A DNA stretch of 27,264 nt from an uncultured Eubacteriales bacterium. GTDB taxonomy: Bacteria > Bacillota > Clostridia > Oscillospirales > CAG-272. The notes beneath the pieces were generated by a model. That model ran no database searches. It saw nothing but the letters and a program-made list of their open reading frames with translations, and was not told where the DNA came from. The DNA lies in NCBI GenBank assembly GCA_934489945.1, contig CAKSSY010000021.1, positions 1 through 27,264 on the forward strand. Direction: 5' to 3'. The translations under genes and the position numbers were made by a program. This document shows, in pieces, positions 15,924-22,701 of the stretch. Numbering within the stretch: the first letter of the stretch is position 1; each line of letters opens with the position of its first letter.

Positions 15924-16676
15924 TTATTCCCTGCTTTTTTCCCGCCAAACCGTCGGCGTAAGCCCGTAAGACGCGACGAAAGCCTTGTAAAAATTGATGT
16001 AACTTCCAAATCCGCATTCGTCTGCCACCGCCCCGACGGGAAGCGATGAATCGGCAAGCATCCGCCGCGCAGCACAAAGCCGCAAAGATTGTAAATACCC
16101 GTAAGGCGTCATTCCGGTCCTTTCTTTAAAAATCATAATCGTCTGATTTTTACTGTATCCGATGCCGCGGGCAATTTCGTCGAGAGATAAACGTCGCCGC
16201 GGCTCGGCGGAAAACGCAAGTGCCAGCCAAGCTACCGGGTCACGTTCCGTCTCGCGCCCCCCACTGTATAAAAGCGAAAGGATCCTATAAAAATCGGCAC
16301 ACTTTTCAAGATAACTTCCACCCGTGAATTCAAGACGTGTAAGATGCCCATAAATCGGTGCGAGACGTGCCATGTCCGCACTTCCGAAAAGCGGAAGCCC
16401 CCTGTCCTCGGTGTACTCTCCGAGAAAATGAAGATATGTGTATTTTGCCGTATCACTCGGAATCAACCCCTGCTGAAGCAATCCGCGTCGCTGAATATAA
16501 TATTGTCCCGCTTCAAGCTCTATCGCGGTTCCGTCTTCTGAAAAAAACAAATGCCCCTCCTCCATCAGAATCAAAACGTCGTGACGACAGACACGGGTAA
16601 TGTGCCGCTCACCCGCCGCAAAAACTTTGCGTGCCGCGTCCAGAAACGTGCACGGCTTTTCCATGTTCAGTTTCAT
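15924..16676 (-). CDS. AraC family transcriptional regulator
   Basis: A 250-residue regulator. The N-terminal cupin-like ligand domain (about 20-110) contains LEAGQYYIQRRG. The C-terminal double helix-turn-helix domain (about 160-250) has SLDEIARGIGYSKNQTIMIF as the first helix pair, then MTPYGYLQSLRLCAARRML and ADECGFGSYINFYKAF. Members of this type usually sense a sugar. It is divergent from a GH127 arabinofuranosidase gene, so an arabinose-containing inducer is the natural inference. A perfect inverted repeat lies between them. The ribosome site is GGGGGA nine to ten bases before ATG 16676. It ends against the CarD-gene terminator. Confidence 0.93.
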   Translation of the reverse strand: MKLNMEKPCTFLDAARKVFAAGERHITRVCRHDVLILMEEGHLFFSEDGTAIELEAGQYYIQRRGLLQQGLIPSDTAKYTYLHFLGEYTEDRGLPLFGSADMARLAPIYGHLTRLEFTGGSYLEKCADFYRILSLLYSGGRETERDPVAWLALAFSAEPRRRLSLDEIARGIGYSKNQTIMIFKERTGMTPYGYLQSLRLCAARRMLADSSLPVGAVADECGFGSYINFYKAFVASYGLTPTVWREKSRE

Positions 16677-16698
16677 ATAAGCTTCCCCCTTTTTCTTT

Positions 16699-16727
16699 AT
16701 TGTAGCTCTTTATTGTGATTTTTGCAA
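16699..16727 (-). promoter_or_regulatory. Promoter of the AraC gene
   Basis: On the minus strand: TTGCAA (16727-16722), 17-base spacer and TACAAT (16704-16699). The last three bases of the -35 hexamer lie in the left arm of the inverted repeat at 16725-16751. Confidence 0.78.
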
Positions 16728-16751
16728 TAGAAAACGGGATATTTTCTATTG
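16725..16751. promoter_or_regulatory. Inverted-repeat operator between the AraC and GH127 genes
   Basis: CAATAGAAAA (16725-16734) and its exact complement TTTTCTATTG (16742-16751) around the seven-base spacer CGGGATA. The left arm overlaps the -35 of the AraC gene and the right arm overlaps the -35 of the GH127 gene, so one bound dimer could control both. Confidence 0.78.
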
Positions 16752-16777
16752 TACAAGCATTTTTTTCGTGATAAAAT
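16749..16777 (+). promoter_or_regulatory. Promoter of the GH127 gene
   Basis: TTGTAC (16749-16754), 17-base spacer and TAAAAT (16772-16777). The -35 is weaker than TTGACA and its first three bases lie in the right operator arm, as in promoters that need an activator. Confidence 0.78.
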
Positions 16778-16809
16778 ATATTTAAGAATTGCTTGAAAGG
16801 AGTATTTTT

Positions 16810-18648
16810 ATGTATCATCAGATATCTCCGAAAGAAATCATCCCCCACGGTTGGCTCCGCCGCCAACTGGAACTTCAGGCAAACGGACTTGCCGGAAATC
16901 TCGATAAAGTCTGGCCGGATGTTGCCCAAAGTGCGTGGATCGGCGGCAACCGAGAGAGTTGGGAACGGGTTCCCTATTGGCTTGACGGATTCATTCCACT
17001 GGCATATCTCCTGCGAAACGACGACCTGATTGCCCGCGCCGACTTCTATATGAACGCCATCATGGACCGCCAGCAGGCAGACGGATGGATCTGCCCCTGT
17101 GCACCGGAGGCACGCGAGAAATATGATATCTGGGCATTTTTCCTCATCGGTAAGGTGTTCGCCCTCTATTGCGAATTTACCGGCAATGCACGAGCCGAGG
17201 ATTCGCTCCTTCGCGCCATGAAATGCCTTGACAATCTGCGACGCGAGAACAAACTGGTCATCAAAAATTGGGGGAAGTTTCGTTGGTTTGAATGTCTCAT
17301 TCCCCTGCAATATCTCTATGACCGCTACCATGAAGAATGGATGCGTGAATTGGCACGTCACCTCCGGAACGAAGGCACCCACTACCCCGAGCTTACTGAC
17401 GAATGGAAACGTCCGCTTAACAAATGGACATACGGCACACATATTGTCAATCTTGCCATGATGCTGAAATATGAAGCAGTATCCTGCACCCTTTTTGAGG
17501 AACCGGCAACCGGCGAGACGGAAAAGCTGTGGCAACTGCTTGACGAATACAACGGAACCGCCGTCGGTACCTTTGCGGGAGACGAATGTCTTGCAGGGCG
17601 CAAAAACAACCGCGGTACCGAACTGTGCAGCGTGGTAGAACTGATGTACTCCTGCGAACTGCTCTACTCGGTCACAGGCAACAATATCTGGGCAGACAGA
17701 CTGGAAAAAATTGCTTTCAATGCCCTTCCTGCGGCGATAAGCGATGATATGTGGACGCACCAATATGACCAGATGGTCAATCAGATCGCCTGTGAGACCT
17801 TCCCGGCAAAAGCCGTGTTCGGAACAAATGGCAAGGATGCACACCTTTTCGGACTGGAACCGCATTTCGGATGCTGTACTGCGAATTTCGGGCAAGGCTG
17901 GCCGAAGTTGACACTCGGCATCTGGCGTCGGGAGAACGATACGCTGACCTGCGGTTCCATGCTGCCCTGTGAGCTGAACACCAAGATCCAAGATGTCGAT
18001 GTACGCATCCGGATTGACAGTGACTACCCCTTCCGCCATACGGCACGTTATATCGTCGAGACCAACTCTGCCGTAGCCTTTACTCTCGGTATCCGGATTC
18101 CCGCTTGGGCAACAACGGCGGTCGTAGACGGAAAATCCGCCACCCCGGGATCCGTTTTCCCCATCCGAAAGGAATGGAACGGAAAGACCGAATTTACCGT
18201 GGAGTTTTCTGCCACAGTACGTGAAGTTCCCAGACCTTTCGGTCTTTCGGCAGTCGAATACGGACCTCTCGTCTTTGCTTTTCCGATCAAATCCGAGACC
18301 CAAAAGCTGGAGTATGAGAAAAATGGCGTTGTCCGCGAATTCCCGTACTGTGACTATGAATGGATTCCGCAATCCGAATGGCGTTACGGCATTTCCTCCG
18401 TCGCCACCGAACCGAACCTTTGCGACGGAGACAACGTACCGTTTTCCTCCATCGCACCACGTGTGACGCTGGATGCCGACCTCTGCCGAATCGCCTGGGA
18501 CTACGAGGAGGGATATGAAACGGTAAGTGCCTACTGCCCGGAGAACACCATACCGCTCTGCGCTCCCGAACACCATACGCTTGTCCCTTACGGTTGTGCC
18601 AAACTCCGCATGACTGAAATGCCGAAAATCAAGAGCTTCAAAAAATAA
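16810..18648 (+). CDS. GH127 family beta-L-arabinofuranosidase-like glycosidase (DUF1680)
   Basis: A 612-residue enzyme with the DUF1680 alpha/alpha-barrel (about 1-385) and C-terminal beta domains. In the characterised HypBA1 enzyme a zinc site of Glu and three Cys holds the Cys nucleophile. The same set is visible here: Glu271 and Cys273 in GTELCSVVE, and Cys355-Cys356 in HFGCCTANF. Glu259 in GDECLAG is a candidate acid/base, though its spacing is not identical. The family removes beta-L-arabinofuranose from plant glycoproteins and glycans. There is no signal peptide, so it likely acts on imported oligosaccharides. The start at 16810 has GAAAGGAG seven bases upstream; a TTG seven codons earlier is less likely. 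Control by the adjacent AraC protein is inferred. Confidence 0.9.
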   Translation: MYHQISPKEIIPHGWLRRQLELQANGLAGNLDKVWPDVAQSAWIGGNRESWERVPYWLDGFIPLAYLLRNDDLIARADFYMNAIMDRQQADGWICPCAPEAREKYDIWAFFLIGKVFALYCEFTGNARAEDSLLRAMKCLDNLRRENKLVIKNWGKFRWFECLIPLQYLYDRYHEEWMRELARHLRNEGTHYPELTDEWKRPLNKWTYGTHIVNLAMMLKYEAVSCTLFEEPATGETEKLWQLLDEYNGTAVGTFAGDECLAGRKNNRGTELCSVVELMYSCELLYSVTGNNIWADRLEKIAFNALPAAISDDMWTHQYDQMVNQIACETFPAKAVFGTNGKDAHLFGLEPHFGCCTANFGQGWPKLTLGIWRRENDTLTCGSMLPCELNTKIQDVDVRIRIDSDYPFRHTARYIVETNSAVAFTLGIRIPAWATTAVVDGKSATPGSVFPIRKEWNGKTEFTVEFSATVREVPRPFGLSAVEYGPLVFAFPIKSETQKLEYEKNGVVREFPYCDYEWIPQSEWRYGISSVATEPNLCDGDNVPFSSIAPRVTLDADLCRIAWDYEEGYETVSAYCPENTIPLCAPEHHTLVPYGCAKLRMTEMPKIKSFKK

Positions 18649-18669
18649 ACCACCCGGGATCCGTAAAAT

Positions 18670-18708
18670 GGGGTGTTAAAAAACTCAAAATGAGTTTTTT
18701 AACACCCC
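18670..18708 (+). terminator. Long hairpin after the GH127 gene
   Basis: Perfect 18-base arms (18670-18687 and 18691-18708) with loop AAA. The stem begins GGGGTGTTAAAAAAC. It follows the GH127 stop by 21 bases and probably ends transcription, but no T run follows the stem; the T6 is inside the 3' arm. It belongs to a hairpin type found three times in the window. The remaining gap, 18709-18833, shows no gene I can support. Confidence 0.7.
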
Positions 18709-18833
18709 GACGATTTGGATCTCGACGACTGAAAGCCGCCGTTTTGCCGCCAAGAAAATCAAAAAAACAAAGTCACAGAGGCAAAAACGACCAAGATCGC
18801 ATCCAAAACACCGGAATCCCGTCCGACATTTTA

Positions 18834-18859
18834 GAGGGACTGTTAAAAACAGCCCCTTT
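18834..18859 (-). terminator. Hairpin after mscL
   Basis: On the minus strand GGGGCTGTT, TTT, AACAGTCCC pairs with one mismatch, four bases after the mscL stop. The T tail is poor. It shares the GGGGCTGTT stem with the hairpin at 27206-27241. Confidence 0.55.
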
Positions 18860-18862
18860 GTT

Positions 18863-19450
18863 TTACTTTTTGAGAGAATCCCGAATTTGGCGAAGAAGCT
18901 CGGACTGTTCTTTGACATTGGTATAAAATTCTTCTTCCGTTGCTTTCTTCTTCTCGGCAAGAGCCTTTGCCGCCTCGGCAGCTTTGGCTTCCTCCTCTTT
19001 CTTCTTTGCCGCTTCTGCTTCCTGCTTTTCGATTTCCTTGGTTTTCAGTGCGCGTTCCGCTTTTTTCAGAATCCGGACCGTAACAAAAATACAAAACGCA
19101 ATGATAAGGAAATTCACAATTGCCTGAAGCCACAAGCCGTATTGCACCGAGATTTTGGAAACCGTTTCCACATTGTTTTCGTCAACCACCGCTTCCCGGA
19201 TTACCCATTCCCATTCGTCAATGCTGACACCGCTTGTCGCAAAGGTAATCAGTGGTGTGATAATATACTTGACCAGCCCGTTTACAATCGCATTGAAGGC
19301 GTTGGCAATCACAACAGCTACAGCAAGATCCAGAACATTGCCCTTCATAATGAATTTTTTGAAATCCGCCCAGAAACCGTCGTTCTTTTTCTTGATCTTT
19401 TGCATCTGCTTTTTCATTTTTTTCTCCAAATTCTTCTTTTGTTCATCCAT
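18863..19450 (-). CDS. mscL: Large-conductance mechanosensitive channel MscL, extended tail
   Basis: A 195-residue MscL. The pore helix region is FIMKGNVLDLAVAVVIANAF (about 33-52), continuing to about 71. A periplasmic-side loop spans about 72-103, the second helix about 107-128, and a C-terminal helix ends ELLRQIRDSLKK. MscL opens under membrane tension to release solutes during osmotic downshock. Two features enlarge it beyond the usual 120-150 residues: a Lys-rich N-terminal extension (about 1-25) and an Ala/Glu/Lys-rich helical linker (about 131-172). The start at 19450 has GGAGG nine bases upstream. The frame is open 17 codons further without a better site. An 18-codon ORF lies between promoter and gene. 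Confidence 0.93.
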   Translation of the reverse strand: MDEQKKNLEKKMKKQMQKIKKKNDGFWADFKKFIMKGNVLDLAVAVVIANAFNAIVNGLVKYIITPLITFATSGVSIDEWEWVIREAVVDENNVETVSKISVQYGLWLQAIVNFLIIAFCIFVTVRILKKAERALKTKEIEKQEAEAAKKKEEEAKAAEAAKALAEKKKATEEEFYTNVKEQSELLRQIRDSLKK

Positions 19451-19519
19451 TGTCCTTTTCCTCCGTATTTTCCGACATTTCATAAAGTATGTTGAAACCA
19501 CTTCGGCACCACGAGTTCC

Positions 19520-19576
19520 TCAACTGTCGCAATACCGCGGCAATACCTTTCCGCCTCCCGTCACGATTGAAACCAT
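19520..19576 (-). CDS. 18-codon leader ORF upstream of mscL
   Basis: ATG 19576 has a strong AAGGAG (19589-19584) seven bases ahead and reads MVSIVTGGGKVLPRYCDS, then stop TGA at 19522-19520. It lies on the mscL transcript, 69 bases before the mscL start and in the same frame. It may be a translated leader peptide or a chance ORF. The flanking 19451-19776 gap otherwise holds only the two divergent promoters. Confidence 0.35.
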   Translation of the reverse strand: MVSIVTGGGKVLPRYCDS

Positions 19577-19649
19577 AAGATCTCTCCTTATTCAATCGCC
19601 GCAAAGCAAGTGCAAAGTTCTGCCCGCCTCCGTTCGGTTTCTTTCTCTT

Positions 19650-19678
19650 ATTATAACGCCACAGAGCGGTTTTGGCAA
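19650..19678 (-). promoter_or_regulatory. Promoter of mscL
   Basis: On the minus strand: TTGCCA (19678-19673), 17-base spacer and perfect TATAAT (19655-19650). It implies a leader of nearly 200 bases before mscL. Confidence 0.78.
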
Positions 19679-19719
19679 GAAAAATTTATGAAAAAATCTA
19701 AAATTGATGTTTCTTTTCC

Positions 19720-19748
19720 TTGTCAAACCACCGAAAATGTGGTAAAAT
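19720..19748 (+). promoter_or_regulatory. Promoter of the proBAC operon
   Basis: TTGTCA (19720-19725), 17-base spacer and TAAAAT (19743-19748), 28 bases before the proB ATG. No riboswitch or T-box fits in the short leader. Confidence 0.85.
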
Positions 19749-19776
19749 AGAGAGAAAATACTTTTCGGAGGATTTT

Positions 19777-20547
19777 ATGAAAGTCATTATCAAGATCGGT
19801 ACATCCACTTTGGCTCACACTACCGGCCGCCTGAATATTAAACGCATTGAGCAACTCTGTAAAATCATCAGCGATCTCAAAAATGCCGGTCATGAGATCA
19901 TTCTCGTCTCCTCCGGTGCTATCGGAATGGGAGTCGGTAAACTCAATCTCGGTTCCCGCCCGAAAGACACGGCGGGAAAACAGGCAGCTGCGGCAGTCGG
20001 TCAGTGCGAACTGATGTATACTTATGATAAACTCTTTTCCGAATACAATCACACCGTGGCACAAATTCTTCTGACCGCGGAGGACCTGCGGCAGGAAAAG
20101 CGTCATACCAATTTTGAAAACACCATGAAAAGACTTTTGGAAATGCAGGTTCTCCCCATCATCAACGAAAATGACACCGTTGCAACCGAAGAAATCGAAA
20201 TCGGTGACAACGATACCCTCGCAGCCATCGTCGCCGTCAGTGTCCGTGCCGATCTGCTGATTCTGCTCTCCGACATCGACGGGCTCTTCACCGCCGATCC
20301 CCATAAGGATAAAAATGCTCGCCTCATCTCGCGGGTAGAGACCATAGATGAAAATATCCTGTCCCTCGGCGGGGAGAAGGGATCCTCTCTCGGAACAGGC
20401 GGAATGCAAACCAAACTCCGTGCCGCTCAGATTGCGACCGATGCAGGATGCGACATGGTGATTGCCAACGGCTCGATGCCGGATCTGTTATATGATATTT
20501 TTGACGGCAAGGAAGTCGGAACCCGCTTCTGTGCCGTAAAGGAGTGA
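19777..20547 (+). CDS. proB: Glutamate 5-kinase
   Basis: A 256-residue amino-acid kinase that phosphorylates glutamate to glutamyl 5-phosphate, the first step of proline synthesis. Visible motifs: KIGTST (6-11), VSSGAIGMG (44-52), NENDTV (130-135), GDNDTLAA (143-150), SDIDGLF (165-171) and GTGGMQTKL (206-214). The C-terminal PUA domain of the 367-residue E. coli enzyme is absent, a short form common in Clostridia, so proline feedback may differ. The start at 19777 has CGGAGGA five to six bases upstream. The frame is open to 19720, but that stretch is the promoter. It lies seven bases before proA. Confidence 0.96.
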   Translation: MKVIIKIGTSTLAHTTGRLNIKRIEQLCKIISDLKNAGHEIILVSSGAIGMGVGKLNLGSRPKDTAGKQAAAAVGQCELMYTYDKLFSEYNHTVAQILLTAEDLRQEKRHTNFENTMKRLLEMQVLPIINENDTVATEEIEIGDNDTLAAIVAVSVRADLLILLSDIDGLFTADPHKDKNARLISRVETIDENILSLGGEKGSSLGTGGMQTKLRAAQIATDAGCDMVIANGSMPDLLYDIFDGKEVGTRFCAVKE

Positions 20548-20554
20548 TGGTAAT

Positions 20555-21814
20555 ATGAGAAGTACACAATCGATTCTCTGCGATGCCAAGGCGGCGGCAC
20601 CTGCCATTTCCGCAGCCTCCGCCGATAAACTTAACGCGGCACTTCTTGCCGCAGCCGCAGAGCTGGAAAAAAGTCAGAGTGAAATTCTGCAAGCCAACAC
20701 GACAGACATAGAACGTGTCGACAACAGCATTTCTCCTGTCATGATTGACCGCCTGCGTCTTACTCCGGAACGGATTGAGGCAATGGCAGAGGGAATTCGC
20801 GGCGTAGTCGCCCTCCCCTCTCCGCTCGGAAGAACACTTTCGGAGACCATCCGCCCGAACGGACTTCATATTCGCAAGGTTTCGGTCAGTATGGGTGTGA
20901 TTGCCATAATATACGAAAGCCGCCCGAATGTCACCTCGGATGCGGCGGCACTCGCCCTCAAAAGCGGAAGTGCCTGTATTCTCAGAGCCGGTAAGGAGGC
21001 ATTCCTTTCCGCACGCGCCATTACCGATGCCATTCGCCGCGGTATTGCCAAGGAGGGATTGCCCGAAAACGCCGTCAATCTGATTGAGGACACGACCCGT
21101 GCCAGTGCTACCGAACTGATGAAGGCAAACGGTTATGTCGATCTCCTGATTCCGCGTGGCGGTGCGGGACTCATCCGCAGTGTAATCGAAAATGCCACCG
21201 TCCCCTGCATCCGTACCGGAACGGGTATCTGCCATATTTATGTCGATAAGGCGGCAAACCTTGACATGGCACTGAACATCATCGAAAACGCCAAAACCAG
21301 CCGTCCCTCCGTCTGCAACGCCGAGGAGGTTCTGCTTTGTCATAAGGATGTCGCTTCGGCATTCCTGCCGCGACTGTTCGATCGTCTTGTCACCAAAAGA
21401 CGTGCAGAAGGGCTGGAACCCGTCGAACTTCGCACCGACCCGCGTGCGTATACCATCATCGGCGGTACCCGTGCAGGCAAAGCCGACTTTGACACCGAAT
21501 TTCTTGACTATATTCTCGCTGTCGGCATCGTTGACAACCTTGAAGATGCGATACACCATATCGCCCTCCACTCGACATCTCACAGCGAAGCCATTATTAC
21601 GGACGATGAAAATGCCGCATCAAGGTTTACAAGAGCGGTAGACAGTGCGGCAGTCTACGTCAATGCCTCAACACGCTTTACCGATGGTGGCGAATTCGGT
21701 TTCGGATGCGAAATGGGCATCTCCACGCAAAAACTTCACGCCCGCGGTCCGATGGGACTCTGCGAACTTACCACTTATAAATATGTGATCACCGGAAACG
21801 GACAGATCCGCTGA
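20555..21814 (+). CDS. proA: Glutamate-5-semialdehyde dehydrogenase (gamma-glutamyl phosphate reductase)
   Basis: A 419-residue enzyme of the aldehyde dehydrogenase superfamily that reduces glutamyl 5-phosphate with NADPH to glutamate semialdehyde. The catalytic cysteine is Cys254 in SRPSVCNAEE. Nearby ESRPNVTSDA (121-130) and LKSGSACILRAGKEA (135-149) are ProA signatures. The length is normal for the family. AGGAG at the end of proB, ten bases upstream of the ATG, serves as ribosome site, so translation is likely coupled. ProA acts with ProB, often as a complex that protects the unstable phosphate. Confidence 0.97.
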   Translation: MRSTQSILCDAKAAAPAISAASADKLNAALLAAAAELEKSQSEILQANTTDIERVDNSISPVMIDRLRLTPERIEAMAEGIRGVVALPSPLGRTLSETIRPNGLHIRKVSVSMGVIAIIYESRPNVTSDAAALALKSGSACILRAGKEAFLSARAITDAIRRGIAKEGLPENAVNLIEDTTRASATELMKANGYVDLLIPRGGAGLIRSVIENATVPCIRTGTGICHIYVDKAANLDMALNIIENAKTSRPSVCNAEEVLLCHKDVASAFLPRLFDRLVTKRRAEGLEPVELRTDPRAYTIIGGTRAGKADFDTEFLDYILAVGIVDNLEDAIHHIALHSTSHSEAIITDDENAASRFTRAVDSAAVYVNASTRFTDGGEFGFGCEMGISTQKLHARGPMGLCELTTYKYVITGNGQIR

Positions 21815-21829
21815 AAGGAAGGCAAATCT

Positions 21830-22639
21830 ATGAGTAAAATCGGCTTTATCGGAACAGGAAATATGGGTGGTGCTCTTGCACGAGCCGTCGGAAAAAGCGG
21901 TCATGAGATTTATCTCTCGGATTTTTCTGCCGAAAAAGTAAGGGCGGTTGCCGACAGTATCGGCGAAAACGCCCGTGTCTCGGATAATACTGCCATTGTC
22001 TCGGAGTGCGATCTGATCTTTCTCGGTGTCAAACCCCAGATGCTTCCGGCGTTGGCAAAAGAGATAGCACCGTCAATCGTCAACCGTAAAAATCATTTCT
22101 GCCTGGTCAGTATGGCGGCAGGCATTTCAATTGCTCGTATAGAGGAACTGTTCGGTGCGGAGGAACTGCCTGTCATCCGCATTATGCCCAACACCCCGGC
22201 AGCTATCGGAGAGGGAATGATCCTCGTCTGTTCCAACAAAAGGGTCGGCGATGGCGATAAAAAACTGCTCGGTGCCGCACTCAGCTTTGCTGGTCAGACC
22301 GATGAGATTGAAGAACGACTGATCGATGCCGCCAGTGCGGTTTCGGGATGCGGTCCCGCTTATGTCTGCCTTTTCCTTGAGGCACTTGCCGACGGTGGTG
22401 TCCGTTGTGGCTTGCCGCGTGACAAGGCATTGCGTTACGCCATCGCCACCGTGAAGGGGACGGCGGCATTGATTGCCCAAAGCGGAAAGCACCCGGGAGA
22501 GATCAAGGACGCGGTATGCAGTCCGGCAGGAACCACCATTGAAGGGGTCGCCGCTCTGGAAGACGGAGGATTCCGCGGATTGACCATAGAAGCCGTTACG
22601 GCAGCCTACGAAAAAACGCTTGCTCTCGGCAAAAAATAA
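21830..22639 (+). CDS. proC: Pyrroline-5-carboxylate reductase
   Basis: A 269-residue enzyme that reduces pyrroline-5-carboxylate to proline, the last step of the pathway. The N-terminal Rossmann motif is GFIGTGNMGGAL (5-16). The dimer domain contains SGCGPAYV (172-179), LFLEALADGGVRCGL and SPAGTTIEGV (231-240), the ProC signature. It lies 15 bases after proA with AAAGGAAGG as ribosome site. With proB and proA it gives a full glutamate-to-proline route in one transcript. Confidence 0.97.
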   Translation: MSKIGFIGTGNMGGALARAVGKSGHEIYLSDFSAEKVRAVADSIGENARVSDNTAIVSECDLIFLGVKPQMLPALAKEIAPSIVNRKNHFCLVSMAAGISIARIEELFGAEELPVIRIMPNTPAAIGEGMILVCSNKRVGDGDKKLLGAALSFAGQTDEIEERLIDAASAVSGCGPAYVCLFLEALADGGVRCGLPRDKALRYAIATVKGTAALIAQSGKHPGEIKDAVCSPAGTTIEGVAALEDGGFRGLTIEAVTAAYEKTLALGKK

Positions 22640-22684
22640 AACAAAACCGGAAGCACCGACCGCCGGTGCTTCCGGTTTTGTTTT
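22638..22684 (+). terminator. Terminator after proC
   Basis: Long perfect arms ending in CCGGAAGCACCG and its complement (about 22638-22658 and 22664-22684) around ACCGC. The 3' arm ends in TTTTGTTTT. It overlaps the proC stop and lies only three bases before the AAAGGAG of the next gene. Confidence 0.9.
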
Positions 22685-22701
22685 CCAAAGGAGTATGAGA
22701 T

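Noticed and set aside
16695..16716. Direct repeat CTTTATTGT spaced 13 bases apart as AraC half-sites
   Set aside because: One copy overlaps the -10 of the AraC gene and both are AT-rich, so chance is enough. The perfect inverted repeat is the stronger candidate.
16609..18576. A 655-codon minus-strand frame
   Set aside because: It is antisense to the GH127 gene, which has intact zinc-site residues. Long shadow frames are common here because of codon bias.
19520..19522. TGA between the leader ORF and mscL read as selenocysteine, giving one long MscL
   Set aside because: MscL has no selenocysteine, the residues after the TGA do not resemble the family, and mscL has its own ribosome site at 19450.
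20324..21583. A 419-codon minus-strand frame
   Set aside because: It is a shadow of proB and proA. It has no family motif and no ribosome site.
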